In this document: positions 47,202 to 56,479 of the stretch, one piece after another
Position numbering within the stretch: the first letter of the stretch is position 1
Layout of the letters: each line of letters begins with the position of its first letter
DNA from: Desulfovibrio psychrotolerans
Lineage (GTDB): Bacteria > Desulfobacterota > Desulfovibrionia > Desulfovibrionales > Desulfovibrionaceae
Length of the DNA: 64,000 nucleotides
Assembly: GCF_013340305.1 (NCBI RefSeq)
Contig: NZ_BLVP01000008.1
Coordinates: forward strand, 173,408-237,407
Direction: 5' to 3'
Program-made: the position numbers and the translations under genes
Notes under the pieces: model-generated
Database searches by the model: none
Told to the model about the DNA's origin: nothing
The model's input: only the letters and a program-made list of their open reading frames with translations

Positions 47202-47787
47202 TCTTCACATCCTGAATGGTGATATCGTCGCGGTCCAGTTCCTGCGCCAGCGAAGAGGGCTCCGCATCGGCCAGTCCGCACAGGGTGATCAGGCGGAAGA
47301 GGTCCACGTTGCGCAGTACGTTCAGCGCCAGCCCGTGATAGCTGGTCCATCTGCGCATGGCAATGCCGATGGAGCAGATTTTCCTGTTCTCCACCCATAC
47401 GCCGGGGCGTCCTTCCTGCCGGGAGGCGGCAAGGCCATACTGGGCCGCCGTGCGGATGACCACCTCTTCAAGGTGATGGAACAGGACCCGCATGCCGCCG
47501 GGACGGCTGGCGATTTTGATCACGGGATAGGCCACAAGCTGGCCGGGAAAATGGCAGGTGATGTTGCCCCCCCGCGAGGAGTGGACAAGCTCTATGCCCT
47601 GTTCTGCAAGAAAGGCATCGCTGACGTGCAGGTTTTCTCTGCCGCCGTTGCGCCCCAGCGTGATGACCGGGGGGTGCTCCAGCAGGTAGAGGGTAGGTTC
47701 CGCACCGGCGGCCACCTCTTCCACCCGTGCCTGCTGAATGGCGTCTGCCTCCGCGTAGGGGATGAGCCCGAGATCTATGATGCGCAT
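47143..47787 (-). CDS. lipB: Octanoyl-ACP:protein N-octanoyltransferase
   Basis: The 214-residue enzyme transfers octanoate from ACP to lipoyl domains. Family motifs are [32 protein letters not shown], the catalytic Lys in RKICSIGIA and the catalytic Cys in ITLCGLADA. It is 27 bp behind the Rsm22-like gene and overlaps lipA. Confidence 0.95.
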   Translation of the reverse strand: MRIIDLGLIPYAEADAIQQARVEEVAAGAEPTLYLLEHPPVITLGRNGGRENLHVSDAFLAEQGIELVHSSRGGNITCHFPGQLVAYPVIKIASRPGGMRVLFHHLEEVVIRTAAQYGLAASRQEGRPGVWVENRKICSIGIAMRRWTSYHGLALNVLRNVDLFRLITLCGLADAEPSSLAQELDRDDITIQDVKNELARQFRTVFADSALAQG

Positions 47788-47814
47788 AGTGAATCCTGCA
47801 GGCAGAGGGCACGC

Positions 47815-48951
47815 TCAGCGTGCGAGAGGGTGAGCCACCTGCGCCCCGGATTTGGCATCCGTTACCGGCGGGTCGGGCCATGAGACGGTGACGAGCGAGC
47901 CGCTTTCCAGCCGTGCAGCCCTGTGGACCAGAGCCATGCCGCGCATGGAGCAGGCATAGCGGGCCGGAGCCGGGGTATCCGGCAGGCGGATGGGGTCTGA
48001 GAGAATGCGCACGGCATCTGCGGAGCAGGCGGGCTTGTTCCGGGCGGCGTGCAGGAAGCTGAGGCTTATGTTGCGTCTTTCCATGCGCGCGCGGTTGGTC
48101 AGCGTCATCAGCCATTTGGGGGCGCTGTCTGCCGGGGCGTTGAAGTGGCACCAGCCGCCGGAGGCGGCATCCAGCATGGGGCAGTCGCCATCATGCGGGC
48201 AGGGGGACTGCGGGAACAGGTTGTATTCCATGAGGCCGAGACGCAGCAGAGAGATCATCTTGCCGCCGAGGCGGGTGCCCGGTTCTGCAAAAAGAACCGC
48301 GCCGTCTTCGGTGCAGGCGTCTGACATGGCAAGGGCGAGTTCGTTCAGGCGTTCTTCCAGCGATTGGCCCTTGCCTGCCCGAAGTTCGTTCAGCACGTTG
48401 GCCCCGCAGACCAGCTTGGCCTTGCCGAAGTGGCTGCGCAGGGTTTTTTCCAGCGGTGCGCGTTCCAGCACGATACGCCACGGGCTTTGCGGGCTGTTGG
48501 CTGCCATGCCGGTAAGGGTTTCGAACAGCGCGCGGCCTGTTTCCATGGGTTTGGGGGCGATGTCGGAACAGATGAAAGTGAGCTTGCGTTCGCGCAGGTC
48601 AGGCCGTGCCAGCCACAGGGCCTGCACAAGCGTGAGCGGGCCGGCGCCGAGATCGAGCACGGTGTCGCCGTCGTTCAGGTTCAGCGCGAGGTTGGGCAGG
48701 AGCCACGCGAGCCGGTACAGGTTCCACGGCAGATAAAAATGCAGGTAGGCCGAGGCCGCGCGGGGCGTGGTCCAGTAGTTTATCTTCATGCCGCCACGCT
48801 CAGTGGTCAGGGCGCGGGAAAGATCGGCCACGGCGTAGTGCAGTTCCTTGCGGTGCGCCTGCTTGAGCGGCAGCACTTTGCGCAGGGAGTCTTCATAGGC
48901 TGCGAGAGCCTCGCGCAGGGGCGCGGGGGGAAGGGTGAGGCAGTTGTTCAT
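47815..48951 (-). CDS. Rsm22/METTL17-like ribosome-associated methyltransferase-fold protein
   Basis: The 378-residue protein has a SAM-type fold (VLDLGAGPLTLVQAL near 100, FICSDIAP) and a downstream cysteine set CPHDGDCPMLD...GGWCHF (near 248-270) like the one that holds a 4Fe-4S cluster in the mitochondrial small-subunit factor METTL17/Rsm22. It probably assists small-subunit ribosome assembly. The ATG overlaps the activase gene stop by four nt. A C-terminal domain of about 80 residues is less conserved. Confidence 0.8.
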   Translation of the reverse strand: MNNCLTLPPAPLREALAAYEDSLRKVLPLKQAHRKELHYAVADLSRALTTERGGMKINYWTTPRAASAYLHFYLPWNLYRLAWLLPNLALNLNDGDTVLDLGAGPLTLVQALWLARPDLRERKLTFICSDIAPKPMETGRALFETLTGMAANSPQSPWRIVLERAPLEKTLRSHFGKAKLVCGANVLNELRAGKGQSLEERLNELALAMSDACTEDGAVLFAEPGTRLGGKMISLLRLGLMEYNLFPQSPCPHDGDCPMLDAASGGWCHFNAPADSAPKWLMTLTNRARMERRNISLSFLHAARNKPACSADAVRILSDPIRLPDTPAPARYACSMRGMALVHRAARLESGSLVTVSWPDPPVTDAKSGAQVAHPLAR

Positions 48952-50570
48952 ATGTGGGCAAAGCGCATGTGGCGCATGAAGGTTTGGGTGAAGGCGGGGT
49001 CGGCGGTCAGGTCCACATGGGTTGTAGCCGCGGACCAGACTTCTGCCACGGCACGCAGGTCGGGGTCAACAAGGAATCGTTCAGCACCGCGCAGCGAGGC
49101 ATTGCCCACGCCGACGACTTTGCCGGATTGTGCGGGGTGTGCTGCGCCCATGCCGGACGGCAGAAAGCCCAGTTCTTCAAGGTCTGCAAGGTCGACGTGT
49201 TCGCCCAGTGCGCCCGCAAGGTAGATGCAGCGCAGGTCTTGCGGGGCAAGGCCCGCTTCTTTCAGCAGACGGGCAAAGGCAAGGGTGAAGGCAGCCTTGA
49301 CCTTGAGGATTTCTTCGATATCGCCTGCGGAAATGTGCAGGCCGCTGCCGAGGACGAGGCACTGTTCGCCGCCGTTATCCTTCATGGAGGCGGCAAGCCG
49401 GGCACCCAGCGGCGTGCGCGGGGGAAGGATGAAGCGGCCGTCGCGGCCTGCGAGCCCCGCCCTGAGCAGGCAGCGGACAAGCGAAAGATAGCCGGTGCCG
49501 CTTATGCCGGGGGGCGGGGACGGGGGTGTTGCGGAATCGGGAGCAAAGGGCATGACGACCGGTTCAAGGCCACGTGGCGAGAGAATGAAGCGGGTGATGA
49601 CGCCGGGGCGGGCAACGGAACCGAAAGTGAGGCCGATGCCTTCCAGCGCGGGACCGAGCGCCACGCTGGTGACCAGTGCGTGTTGCGGCGTGAGGGCGAG
49701 CACGAATTCGCCGTTGGTGCCGAGGTCTGCAAGCAGGTAGGGGTATTGCGGTGCATGTTCCGCCACGGCCATGATACCCGCAGAGAGGTCGCCGCCCACA
49801 AAGGGGGCCGGTTGCGGGGGGATGTATACGGGGGGCAGGCTGTGCAGGGTTTCTGCCGTGCCGCCTGCATAGTCCAGCCTGTAGGGGGCTGCGGAAAGGC
49901 CGGAGAGGTCTTTGCCCAGCAGCAGGGCTGTCATGGCCGGATTGCCGGCGATGCAGCATTCCTGAACAGGGCTGCCGAATGTTGTCTCTGCCTCGTGCAC
50001 CAGCGCCTGCAGGGCTTTAAGAACAAGCCGCTGCAGAACGGCTGCGCCTTCGGGCCGGGCGGCAAAGGCCAGCCGGGACATTATTTCGCTGCCGGCACCC
50101 ATCTGCGGGTTCAGTTCACTGCCTGAGGCCAGCCGGGTTGTTCCCGCCAGCAGGGACCAGTGCAGCGAGGTGGTGCCAAGGTCCACAGCCAGTCGCAGAG
50201 GCGGAAGAGGGGAGGACTGTGCGGAAAGAGCAGGCGGCGGGAGGAGGCGGCGCGGTTGTGCGGCGGATTCCGGCAGCAGCACGTGCATGCCGGGCAGGGG
50301 GGAGTGCCCGCAGGCCAGCCGCCAGCCGTCGCGGAGTTCTTCTTCGGTGAAATACAGGGCGTCTGGGCCGTTGGGAAGTGGCGCGTTGTGGGTGATGCGC
50401 ATGCGGCAGCGGCCACATGCTCCCAGTCCCGAACAGAGTGCCGGGGCGCTGAAAAAGCCGGAGGTGTAGACGCATTGGGCCAGAGTGAGCGGTACGGGGT
50501 GGTTTTGGATGAAGATGGTTTCCGTATGGCCTTCCGGCGTGGTGACGAGTATGTGGCTGTGGTTTTGCAT
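48948..50570 (-). CDS. 2Fe-2S/ASKHA protein (corrinoid-activation type, DUF4445)
   Basis: This 540-residue protein has an N-terminal plant-type ferredoxin domain (CSGLGACGRC and a later LACGHS cysteine) fused to an ASKHA ATPase-like domain (LAVDLGTTSLHWSLLAG near 128, ADLGTNGEFVL near 278, VLGSGLHISAGDIEEILKVKAA near 420). This layout is that of reductive activators of corrinoid methyltransferases, which use ATP to re-reduce inactive Co(II). The partner corrinoid protein is not in the window. The start ATG at 50570 lacks a clear ribosome site. It heads the operon with the Rsm22-like gene, lipB and lipA. Confidence 0.85.
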   Translation of the reverse strand: MQNHSHILVTTPEGHTETIFIQNHPVPLTLAQCVYTSGFFSAPALCSGLGACGRCRMRITHNAPLPNGPDALYFTEEELRDGWRLACGHSPLPGMHVLLPESAAQPRRLLPPPALSAQSSPLPPLRLAVDLGTTSLHWSLLAGTTRLASGSELNPQMGAGSEIMSRLAFAARPEGAAVLQRLVLKALQALVHEAETTFGSPVQECCIAGNPAMTALLLGKDLSGLSAAPYRLDYAGGTAETLHSLPPVYIPPQPAPFVGGDLSAGIMAVAEHAPQYPYLLADLGTNGEFVLALTPQHALVTSVALGPALEGIGLTFGSVARPGVITRFILSPRGLEPVVMPFAPDSATPPSPPPGISGTGYLSLVRCLLRAGLAGRDGRFILPPRTPLGARLAASMKDNGGEQCLVLGSGLHISAGDIEEILKVKAAFTLAFARLLKEAGLAPQDLRCIYLAGALGEHVDLADLEELGFLPSGMGAAHPAQSGKVVGVGNASLRGAERFLVDPDLRAVAEVWSAATTHVDLTADPAFTQTFMRHMRFAHI

Positions 50571-50848
50571 GGCAGAGGAAGTGTGCCATAAATCGCCGCA
50601 AAGGGATAGCGGGGTTGTAACGCGGGTGTTGTGTTCGTGAGGACTGCGGCGGTTCCCTTTTCTGCGCGGGTGGCAGAGGTGGGGCACAGGCAGGTGATTC
50701 TCCTAATGCGCAGCGGGGTTGCGTGAATATTCGCTTGCGCACTAATGATATTGTCTGGTAATTCTTTAGAGTGTATATCCGATGTGTTGACGGCAGGTTG
50801 CGTGACCGGTTCCGAAACCGATTGCGTGACAGGATCGTGGCGGATTTC

Positions 50849-51349
50849 ATGGCCGGGGTGGGGTGGGGTGTTATGGGCTATGTGATAGCGGTCTTTATTA
50901 TTTTCCTCGTCATCATCGGGATGGTTGTGGTGGGGCACCAGACAACCACCGGGTACCTGGAAAAAATTCAGTTCCAGCGCGGCCGCAAGCAAAAGCTGAC
51001 GCAGGCGTTGCGCGATGCCAAGCAGGGGCTGGCCGATCTGCGTGAGACGCAGATGTTTATTACCCGCCAGTTGGAAGGCGTAGCGGATTACAGCCTTGGT
51101 GCTGCGGGGGGCGACCTGATTACGGGCACGGGCAAACCCGCTGCACGCAGGGCTGCCATGGCCCACCACACGGTGGTGGATGTGCTGCTGGCGGAGAAGC
51201 TGCTTTCTTCCGAAGACCTGATGAAGGCGGAAAACTATAAGCTGCAATCCAAGTCGCCCTACGCCATAGACGAAATCCTTTCCCTGCTCGGCTACGTAAG
51301 CCCGGATGTCATTCAGCGCATAAAGCGGCGCTATCCCAATCTTTCCTGA
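50849..51349 (+). CDS. Membrane protein of unknown function, upstream of fliM
   Basis: From the ATG at 50849 the protein has 166 residues: one N-terminal membrane helix (VIAVFIIFLVIIGMVVVG), a cytoplasmic helix-rich stretch, and a C-terminal domain (VVDVLLAEKLLSSEDLMKAENYKLQSKSPYAIDEILSLLGYVSPDVI) that reminds me of T2SSE/MshE N-terminal repeats. The start is uncertain; the frame is open back to a GTG at 50771, and an ATG at 50873 is also possible. A motility or pilus role is suggested only by proximity to fliM. Confidence 0.6.
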   Translation: MAGVGWGVMGYVIAVFIIFLVIIGMVVVGHQTTTGYLEKIQFQRGRKQKLTQALRDAKQGLADLRETQMFITRQLEGVADYSLGAAGGDLITGTGKPAARRAAMAHHTVVDVLLAEKLLSSEDLMKAENYKLQSKSPYAIDEILSLLGYVSPDVIQRIKRRYPNLS

Positions 51350-51522
51350 TCAGTCTGGCCCGCCCGGAAGCCTGCGCAGCGGCCATGTGAGATGGCACTG
51401 TTTGTGCATTGTTTTACGGTGACGGGAAATTTCTTCAATACCTCCGCGTTGGCACAAGCTTGACCCGCAGGGCAGGCGGGCATAAGTGTATGGATAAGCC
51501 AGTAATGGGAGTGCAGTAGCGT

Positions 51523-52503
51523 ATGAACAAGATCCTTGCCCAGGATGAGGTGGATGCCCTGCTCAGGGGGCTTTCCGGCGGAGAGATCGAAAGCGAATCC
51601 GATATTCCGGAGGACGATTCCGGTATTGTGCCCTTTGACCTGGCCAATCAGGACCGCATTATCCGGGGGCGCATGCCTGTTCTGGAAATCGTGAACGACA
51701 GGTTTGCCCGCCTGTGCACCAATGCGTTGTCCAACAGCATCCGCAAACGTGTGGAATTGAACCCCATTTCCATAGACATGACCAAGTTCGGCGACTTTAT
51801 GCGCTCGCTGCCCGTGCCCACCAGCATTAATATCTTCAAGATGGAGCCGCTGAGGGGCAATGCCATCATTGTGGTGGATTCGCGTCTGGTGTTCGCCCTT
51901 GTGGAGAATTTTTTCGGCGGAGCCGGTTCACAACCCAAGATCGAGGGAAGAGAATTTACCCGCATTGAACAGGCTATTGTGGACCGCGTGATCAAGATTA
52001 CCCTGGACAACATGGAAGAATCCTGGCGTCCGGTACACGAGGTGAACCTTGAACTGGTGCGCTCTGAAATAAACCCCCAGTTTGCGGCCATTGTGCCGCC
52101 CAGCGACGTGGTGGTGGTCATTACCTTTGAGGTGGAACTGGAAACCGCCATCGGCTCGCTTATCATCTGCCTGCCTTACGCCACCATAGAACCCATACGC
52201 TCCAAGCTGCATGCCAGCTTCCAGACCGAACGGCTGGAAGTGGACCATGCGTGGGTGGCACGCCTGAAGGAGCGCCTGATGGAAACGCCTGTGGAGATGA
52301 AGATACGCTTCGGGGAAACCAAGATTACCGGCAACCAGCTGCTGCGCCTGAAGGTGGGCGACGTGCTGCTGCTGGATACCGACACGGACGATCTGCTGGA
52401 ATGCACCGTGGCCGGAGTGCGTAAATTCATGGGCATAAGCGGGACGGTGAAGTCCAACAAAGCCTTCCAGATCATCAAGGAAGAAGAACCCAACTATACC
52501 TAG
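51523..52503 (+). CDS. fliM: Flagellar switch protein FliM
   Basis: This 326-residue protein of the C-ring has the N-terminal CheY-P-binding segment (ILAQDEVDALLRGLS), the CheC-like middle domain (SIRKRVELNPISIDMTKFGDFMRSLP, ENFFGGAG) and the C-terminal SpoA/FliN-like domain (GNQLLRLKVGDVLLLD). It sets rotation sense. It is single here, convergent with truA; fliN is not adjacent. Confidence 0.96.
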   Translation: MNKILAQDEVDALLRGLSGGEIESESDIPEDDSGIVPFDLANQDRIIRGRMPVLEIVNDRFARLCTNALSNSIRKRVELNPISIDMTKFGDFMRSLPVPTSINIFKMEPLRGNAIIVVDSRLVFALVENFFGGAGSQPKIEGREFTRIEQAIVDRVIKITLDNMEESWRPVHEVNLELVRSEINPQFAAIVPPSDVVVVITFEVELETAIGSLIICLPYATIEPIRSKLHASFQTERLEVDHAWVARLKERLMETPVEMKIRFGETKITGNQLLRLKVGDVLLLDTDTDDLLECTVAGVRKFMGISGTVKSNKAFQIIKEEEPNYT

Positions 52504-52587
52504 CGCGGGAGCGGCGGGAGTGTGTGGCGGCCTTGCGGGGGATAAACCTCTTGCGGGATGGGCCGGGTTCCCATGGCAGTGCTTCAG

Positions 52588-52635
52588 GCAACGCATGCCG
52601 CAACGCGTTCAGCAGAGCGTTCCGCAAAGCATTCT
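52588..52635. repeat. Four 12-bp degenerate tandem units
   Basis: GCAACGCATGCC, GCAACGCGTTCA, GCAGAGCGTTCC and GCAAAGCATTCT lie end to end between fliM and truA, just before the truA stop on the opposite strand. Confidence 0.7.
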
Positions 52636-52656
52636 GCAAAACCCCCGGGAAATCAC

Positions 52657-53451
52657 TCAGTAGAGCACGCGGGCAAGGCTAAGCCCCTGCGCCGGGGCTG
52701 TGGCCGGAGCCTGCGCCCTGTCGCACGCCGCAAGAAGGGAAGGCACGGCATCCGGTGACAGTTTGCCCGTGCCGCAGGCCACCAGCGTGCCCATGAGGTT
52801 GCGCACCATCTGCTTGAGAAATCCGTCTGCCTCGAAATACCATGTCAGTTGCAGCGGAATGCCCACACGGGCGTAGTCCGGTGTATCGGCACCCGGCAAC
52901 GGGCCGTGCGGACTGCGGCTGATGCTCCGCAGGGTACGCACGCAGGTTTCCACCTCTGTACCCACATTGCGGAAGGTGGAAAAATCGTGGGTGCCTTCCA
53001 GATGCCGTGCGGCTGCGTCCATGGCTGCCACATCCACAGGGCCGGTGGCCCAGACGAAGGGAAAAAGGCGTGGCGGGGTGTACCGGCGTGTGAGCCACAG
53101 GGAGTAGGCATAGATTTTTCCTGTGGCATTGATGCGGGCGTGAAAGTCGCTTGCCACGCGCTCCACGTCCAGCACGGCAATGTCATCGGGGAGCATGGCG
53201 TTGAAGGTGCGCTGCCAGTCCCTGTCCGCCTTGTCTTCCGGCACATCGAAGTGGGCCACCTGACCCTCTGCATGGACGCCGGAATCCGTGCGCCCGCTGC
53301 CGAAAATGCGCACAGGCGTGCCGAGCACCCGTTCCGCAACACGTTCCAGTTCTTCCTGCACGGTGGGCTGGGGACGCCGCGAGAATGCCTGAATCTGCCA
53401 GCCGCAATAGTTGGTGCCCACGTAGGCGATGGTAAGCTTCAGTCTGGGCAT
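52657..53451 (-). CDS. truA: tRNA pseudouridine synthase A
   Basis: The 264-residue enzyme modifies U38-U40 of the anticodon arm. The catalytic aspartate is D56 in GSGRTDSGVHA; the N-terminal TIAYVGTNYCGWQ and late GFLKQMVRNLMGTL are family landmarks. It follows motE by three nt on the same strand. Confidence 0.95.
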   Translation of the reverse strand: MPRLKLTIAYVGTNYCGWQIQAFSRRPQPTVQEELERVAERVLGTPVRIFGSGRTDSGVHAEGQVAHFDVPEDKADRDWQRTFNAMLPDDIAVLDVERVASDFHARINATGKIYAYSLWLTRRYTPPRLFPFVWATGPVDVAAMDAAARHLEGTHDFSTFRNVGTEVETCVRTLRSISRSPHGPLPGADTPDYARVGIPLQLTWYFEADGFLKQMVRNLMGTLVACGTGKLSPDAVPSLLAACDRAQAPATAPAQGLSLARVLY

Positions 53452-53454
53452 GGA

Positions 53455-54159
53455 CTATTCGAAGGGGAGCTGCATTCTTGTCAGGGCTTCCGAAAGACGT
53501 GCGGCCTTTTCCGCGTTGACGAAGGTGAGGATTTCACCGGCCTGACGACCGCGCATGCCTGCCAGAATCTTGACGGCGATGCCTTCATCCAGCGTGCTGA
53601 GCACGTCCGCTGCCTGTTTGGCCTTCATGTTGGAATAGACGTCCACGAGGTGGCGCATCTTTTTGTCCTTGGTCTCTTCCGCCTGTTCCAGCATGACCTG
53701 CAGACGCTGCTCAAGCTGCTGCAGATTCTGAATCTTCTGATTGATTTCCTGCTGCAGCCTGTTCAGGTCGGCCTCTCGCCGGTTCAGTTCTTCCTGCTTC
53801 TGCTGCAGGGATTCACGGGTAAGAGCATCCTGCGGGAATCCGTTGCCCTGCTGGACGGGGGCCTGTTGGGCGGGATCGGCAGGTTGTTGTCCGTCCGGCG
53901 GAGCGGCATGCGCGCCGGAAACCGCGAGCAGTGCGCCGGGAGCCGGGGCTGCGGCCTGCTGCACAGTGGCGGGAAGGGTGGGTTCCGCCGGGGCGGTGGT
54001 GCTGCTCACAATGGTAGTTTCTCCCAGAAACGGGATATACCAGCCACCCGTATCCACGGCCAGCGTGGTGATGACCACCAGCTTGAAGACCACGGCAAGC
54101 GCGAGGAGCTTGCAGAGCTTAAACAGCTTGAGGCTTGTGGCGAATGGTGGCTGTTTCAT
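53455..54159 (-). CDS. MotE-like flagellar motor chaperone protein
   Basis: The 234-residue protein has an N-terminal membrane helix (LLALAVVFKLVVITTLAV), a Pro/Ala/Gln-rich periplasmic linker, a coiled coil (about 120-170) and a C-terminal MgtE-N-like domain (VYSNMKAKQAADVLSTLDEGIAVKILAGM). This is the layout of MotE, the stator-associated chaperone of MotC. The start lies 41 nt inside fliJ. Confidence 0.82.
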   Translation of the reverse strand: MKQPPFATSLKLFKLCKLLALAVVFKLVVITTLAVDTGGWYIPFLGETTIVSSTTAPAEPTLPATVQQAAAPAPGALLAVSGAHAAPPDGQQPADPAQQAPVQQGNGFPQDALTRESLQQKQEELNRREADLNRLQQEINQKIQNLQQLEQRLQVMLEQAEETKDKKMRHLVDVYSNMKAKQAADVLSTLDEGIAVKILAGMRGRQAGEILTFVNAEKAARLSEALTRMQLPFE

Positions 54160-54553
54160 CGAATTGCTGCCGTTCTTTGAAGAGTTCTTCCTGAGCATGT
54201 CGTTTGGCCTGATTTTCTTTGAGTTTGTCGATGAGCTGGCGCTCCTGCGAGCGTTTGACAAGATGCTGCCGCGCCTTGTTGAGCCGCTGGGCCTGTTCCA
54301 GCAGGGCGGATTCTGCCCGCGCGATATCTGCGGAAAGGCCCTGTATGAAGTTGCGCAGCAGCCAGATTTCGGCCTGATTATTGGTCTGATACAGTTTGGG
54401 TTCGTGTTCGGCAAGGGTTTTGCGGAGCACCGTCACCCGCTGGGCCTGCGCTTGGTACTGCAGTTGTTCCTGCGCGAACGCCATTTTGGCCTGCTCCTCC
54501 AGCTGTGCGCGGTATTTTAAGACCTGTTGGAGGCGGAACCGGAACTGTGCCAT
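54119..54553 (-). CDS. fliJ: Flagellar export protein FliJ
   Basis: The 144-residue, almost fully helical, charged protein starts FRFRLQQVLKYRAQLEEQAK, the usual FliJ N-terminus. FliJ forms the antiparallel coiled coil at the centre of the FliI export ATPase. AGGA precedes the ATG. It heads fliJ-motE-truA. Confidence 0.85.
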   Translation of the reverse strand: MAQFRFRLQQVLKYRAQLEEQAKMAFAQEQLQYQAQAQRVTVLRKTLAEHEPKLYQTNNQAEIWLLRNFIQGLSADIARAESALLEQAQRLNKARQHLVKRSQERQLIDKLKENQAKRHAQEELFKERQQFDETATIRHKPQAV

Positions 54554-54748
54554 GTATTTCCTGTATTGCCGGAGGGGCGTTGTGCCGCCCTGCTGTTATG
54601 GAGAAAGGGGATTGCCGCCGGGTTATCTTTTCATGTTTCTGCCCGTACTGCCTGCTATTTGTCGGCGTTCTGCCTGTCGGATAGCCGACACCGGGGAGAC
54701 CTGTACACGGTGATAGCACGGACCGTGCCGAAATGTGCTGCGGGGAAT

Positions 54749-54797
54749 CCTGAACGGCTGATTTTTGTTTTCTGTCCGCAGGGCATGGCCGTTCAGG
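54749..54797. repeat. 10-bp inverted repeat with 29-nt spacer
   Basis: CCTGAACGGC (54749-54758) and GCCGTTCAGG (54788-54797) flank a T-rich spacer, between fliJ and cobS. There is no U-run at the stem end on either strand, so I do not call it a terminator. Confidence 0.5.
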
Positions 54798-54811
54798 AGG
54801 CAGTATTCCTG

Positions 54812-55564
54812 TCAGGCGATGAACAGGGCGGCTGCGAACATGGCCGCAAGTTCGCCCCATATGACGGCGGCTCCCAGAAAGTCGCCGTTCATGCCGCCCG
54901 CCCGCCGGGAAAGCCTGACCATGGCAAACAGCCCCGCCCCGGCAACGACGCAGGCCACAAGGACGGTCCGGGGGCCGCACAGCGCAAACCCTGCAAGAAC
55001 GGCCAGCAGACACTGCACGGTGACAACGGCTGGCGTGGCACCTGCCAGAAAGAGCCTGCCCAGCGTGGAGGCGGGCGGTGCGGTGCCGAGACCGGCGGCA
55101 AGGGCGGCGGCCGCACGGCCCAATGCCGGTGCCCATACAAGGGCGGGCCACAAGCCGCTTGCGAGCAGTTCACGGGACAACAGCACCTGACCCCCGAGGC
55201 CAGCCGCAAGACCGATGACGCCGAACGCGCCTATATGGCTGTCTTTCAGAATGGCCCAGAAGCGTTCTCCTTCCGCGCAGCTCCCCCATGCATCCCACAG
55301 GTCGGCCCAGCCATCCCAGTGCAGCGCGCGGGTGAGCCAGACAGAGGCCCCGACCCAGAACAGCGCGCCGAGGGTGGCGCGCGCCCCGCCGGGAATAAAC
55401 AGTGCGGGAACTGTGACCAGAATGCCGAGCACAAGCCCTACAAGCGTGAAATGGCGGACGGAGCGGCCCATATCCTCCTGGGCGCAGAGGCAGCCCCGCC
55501 CCAGTCTGGTCAGAAATCCGAAGGCAACGTGCAGGTCGGACAACATGTTAGGACTCATAGACAT
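54812..55564 (-). CDS. cobS: Adenosylcobinamide-GDP ribazoletransferase (cobalamin synthase)
   Basis: The 250-residue polytopic protein joins adenosylcobinamide-GDP with alpha-ribazole in the last steps of B12 assembly. Signatures are FLTRLG near the start, ALHWDGWADLWDAWG near 80, and GGMNGDFLGAAVIWGEL near the end. The start is ambiguous (ATG at 55564, 55558 or 55546), and all overlap or abut the stop of the upstream gene. Cobalamin fits a corrinoid-activating protein being encoded in the same window. Confidence 0.93.
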   Translation of the reverse strand: MSMSPNMLSDLHVAFGFLTRLGRGCLCAQEDMGRSVRHFTLVGLVLGILVTVPALFIPGGARATLGALFWVGASVWLTRALHWDGWADLWDAWGSCAEGERFWAILKDSHIGAFGVIGLAAGLGGQVLLSRELLASGLWPALVWAPALGRAAAALAAGLGTAPPASTLGRLFLAGATPAVVTVQCLLAVLAGFALCGPRTVLVACVVAGAGLFAMVRLSRRAGGMNGDFLGAAVIWGELAAMFAAALFIA

Positions 55565-56357
55565 CCAGATGCCCGTGCAGGAAGATGCTGTCGCCGATAT
55601 CCAGTTTCAGGAAGTGGGCGGCGGAGGCTGAATGCAGCACAAGTTCCAGAAATCCCTGACTCCCGGCTATGCACCCCAGCGTGTTGCGGGGCAGCTGCCC
55701 AAAGGTGGTGGTGCGCAGTACCCTTTGGGGGGGCGTCTGCCTGATGTACAGGTCCGGCCACAGGGCGATGCGTTCCAGCCACGGAATGGCGCTGAGATTG
55801 AGCACCACGTTGCCGAAATGGTCTATGTGCTGCACATGGCAGGCAATGTGGTCGGCAAACCCCACGGGAACCATCCATTCCGGGGTGTACATCTGCGAGA
55901 CAGGATACGGTTCGCCCAGTGTGTTCAGCGGTTCGCCGCATGCCAGCCGCGCGGCGAGAGGGCAGAAAATGTCGCGCCCGTGAAAGGTGGGGGCGGCATC
56001 CTCGAAAATGTCGGTATCCATGCGGTAGCAGGCGGCGGCCGGGTAATCGGAAAGCAGTGGTACCAGCAGTCCGTTGTCCGGAGCCAGCACAAGGCGCTCT
56101 GCCACCTCCATGCACAGAATGCCCCGGTCCGTGCCTACGCCGGGGTCCACCACGCACACGAAGACGCTTCCCTCCGGAAAATGGCTGAAGCTGGAGGCCA
56201 GAAAGTAGGCTCCCTGAGCCACAGCCTGCGGGCGCACGCCGTGGCAGAGGTCTATGACGGGGACATGCGGCGCAAGCGTGGCGAGGACCCCTTTCATCTG
56301 TCCGACATAGGGGTCTGTGTGGCCGAAATCGGAAAGCAGAACGATGGGGGCGGGCAT
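55548..56357 (-). CDS. SAM hydrolase / SAM hydroxide adenosyltransferase (DUF62)
   Basis: This 269-residue protein belongs to the fluorinase/chlorinase-like family. Landmarks are LLSDFGHTDPYVGQMKG near the N-terminus, VDLCHGV-like IDLCHGVRPQAV, VVDPGVGTDRG, LAPDNGLL and HIDHFGNVVLNL. Most members cleave SAM to adenosine and methionine with water. AGGAGG precedes the ATG. It overlaps cobS and shares its promoter region. Confidence 0.88.
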   Translation of the reverse strand: MPAPIVLLSDFGHTDPYVGQMKGVLATLAPHVPVIDLCHGVRPQAVAQGAYFLASSFSHFPEGSVFVCVVDPGVGTDRGILCMEVAERLVLAPDNGLLVPLLSDYPAAACYRMDTDIFEDAAPTFHGRDIFCPLAARLACGEPLNTLGEPYPVSQMYTPEWMVPVGFADHIACHVQHIDHFGNVVLNLSAIPWLERIALWPDLYIRQTPPQRVLRTTTFGQLPRNTLGCIAGSQGFLELVLHSASAAHFLKLDIGDSIFLHGHLDVYES

Positions 56358-56370
56358 GGAACGAACCTCC

Positions 56371-56476
56371 TGCAGGTCTGCCGGACATGACACGCGATGG
56401 GGATAGCGTGCCTGCCGGGCAGTTGGAAAGCAATCTGCTGCGTTGCTGCGAAATACTCAGGTCTTCCCGATGGCTC
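56371..56476 (-). promoter_or_regulatory. Possible cobalamin-responsive leader (B12-box-like elements)
   Basis: On the minus strand, GTCCGGCAGACCTGC (56371-56386) resembles the cobalamin-riboswitch B12 box (GCCAGGAGACCTGCC) and abuts the ribosome site of the SAM hydrolase-cobS pair. A second similar stretch, GCCATCGGGAAGACCTG, lies at 56458-56475. The rest of the riboswitch core could not be aligned convincingly, so this is tentative. Confidence 0.3.
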
Positions 56477-56479
56477 TCT

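Noticed and set aside
51453-51470. sigma54-like TGGCACAAGCTTGACC upstream of fliM
   Set aside because: The gap between the -24 and -12 elements is one base short and the -12 GC is GA, so two key features fail.
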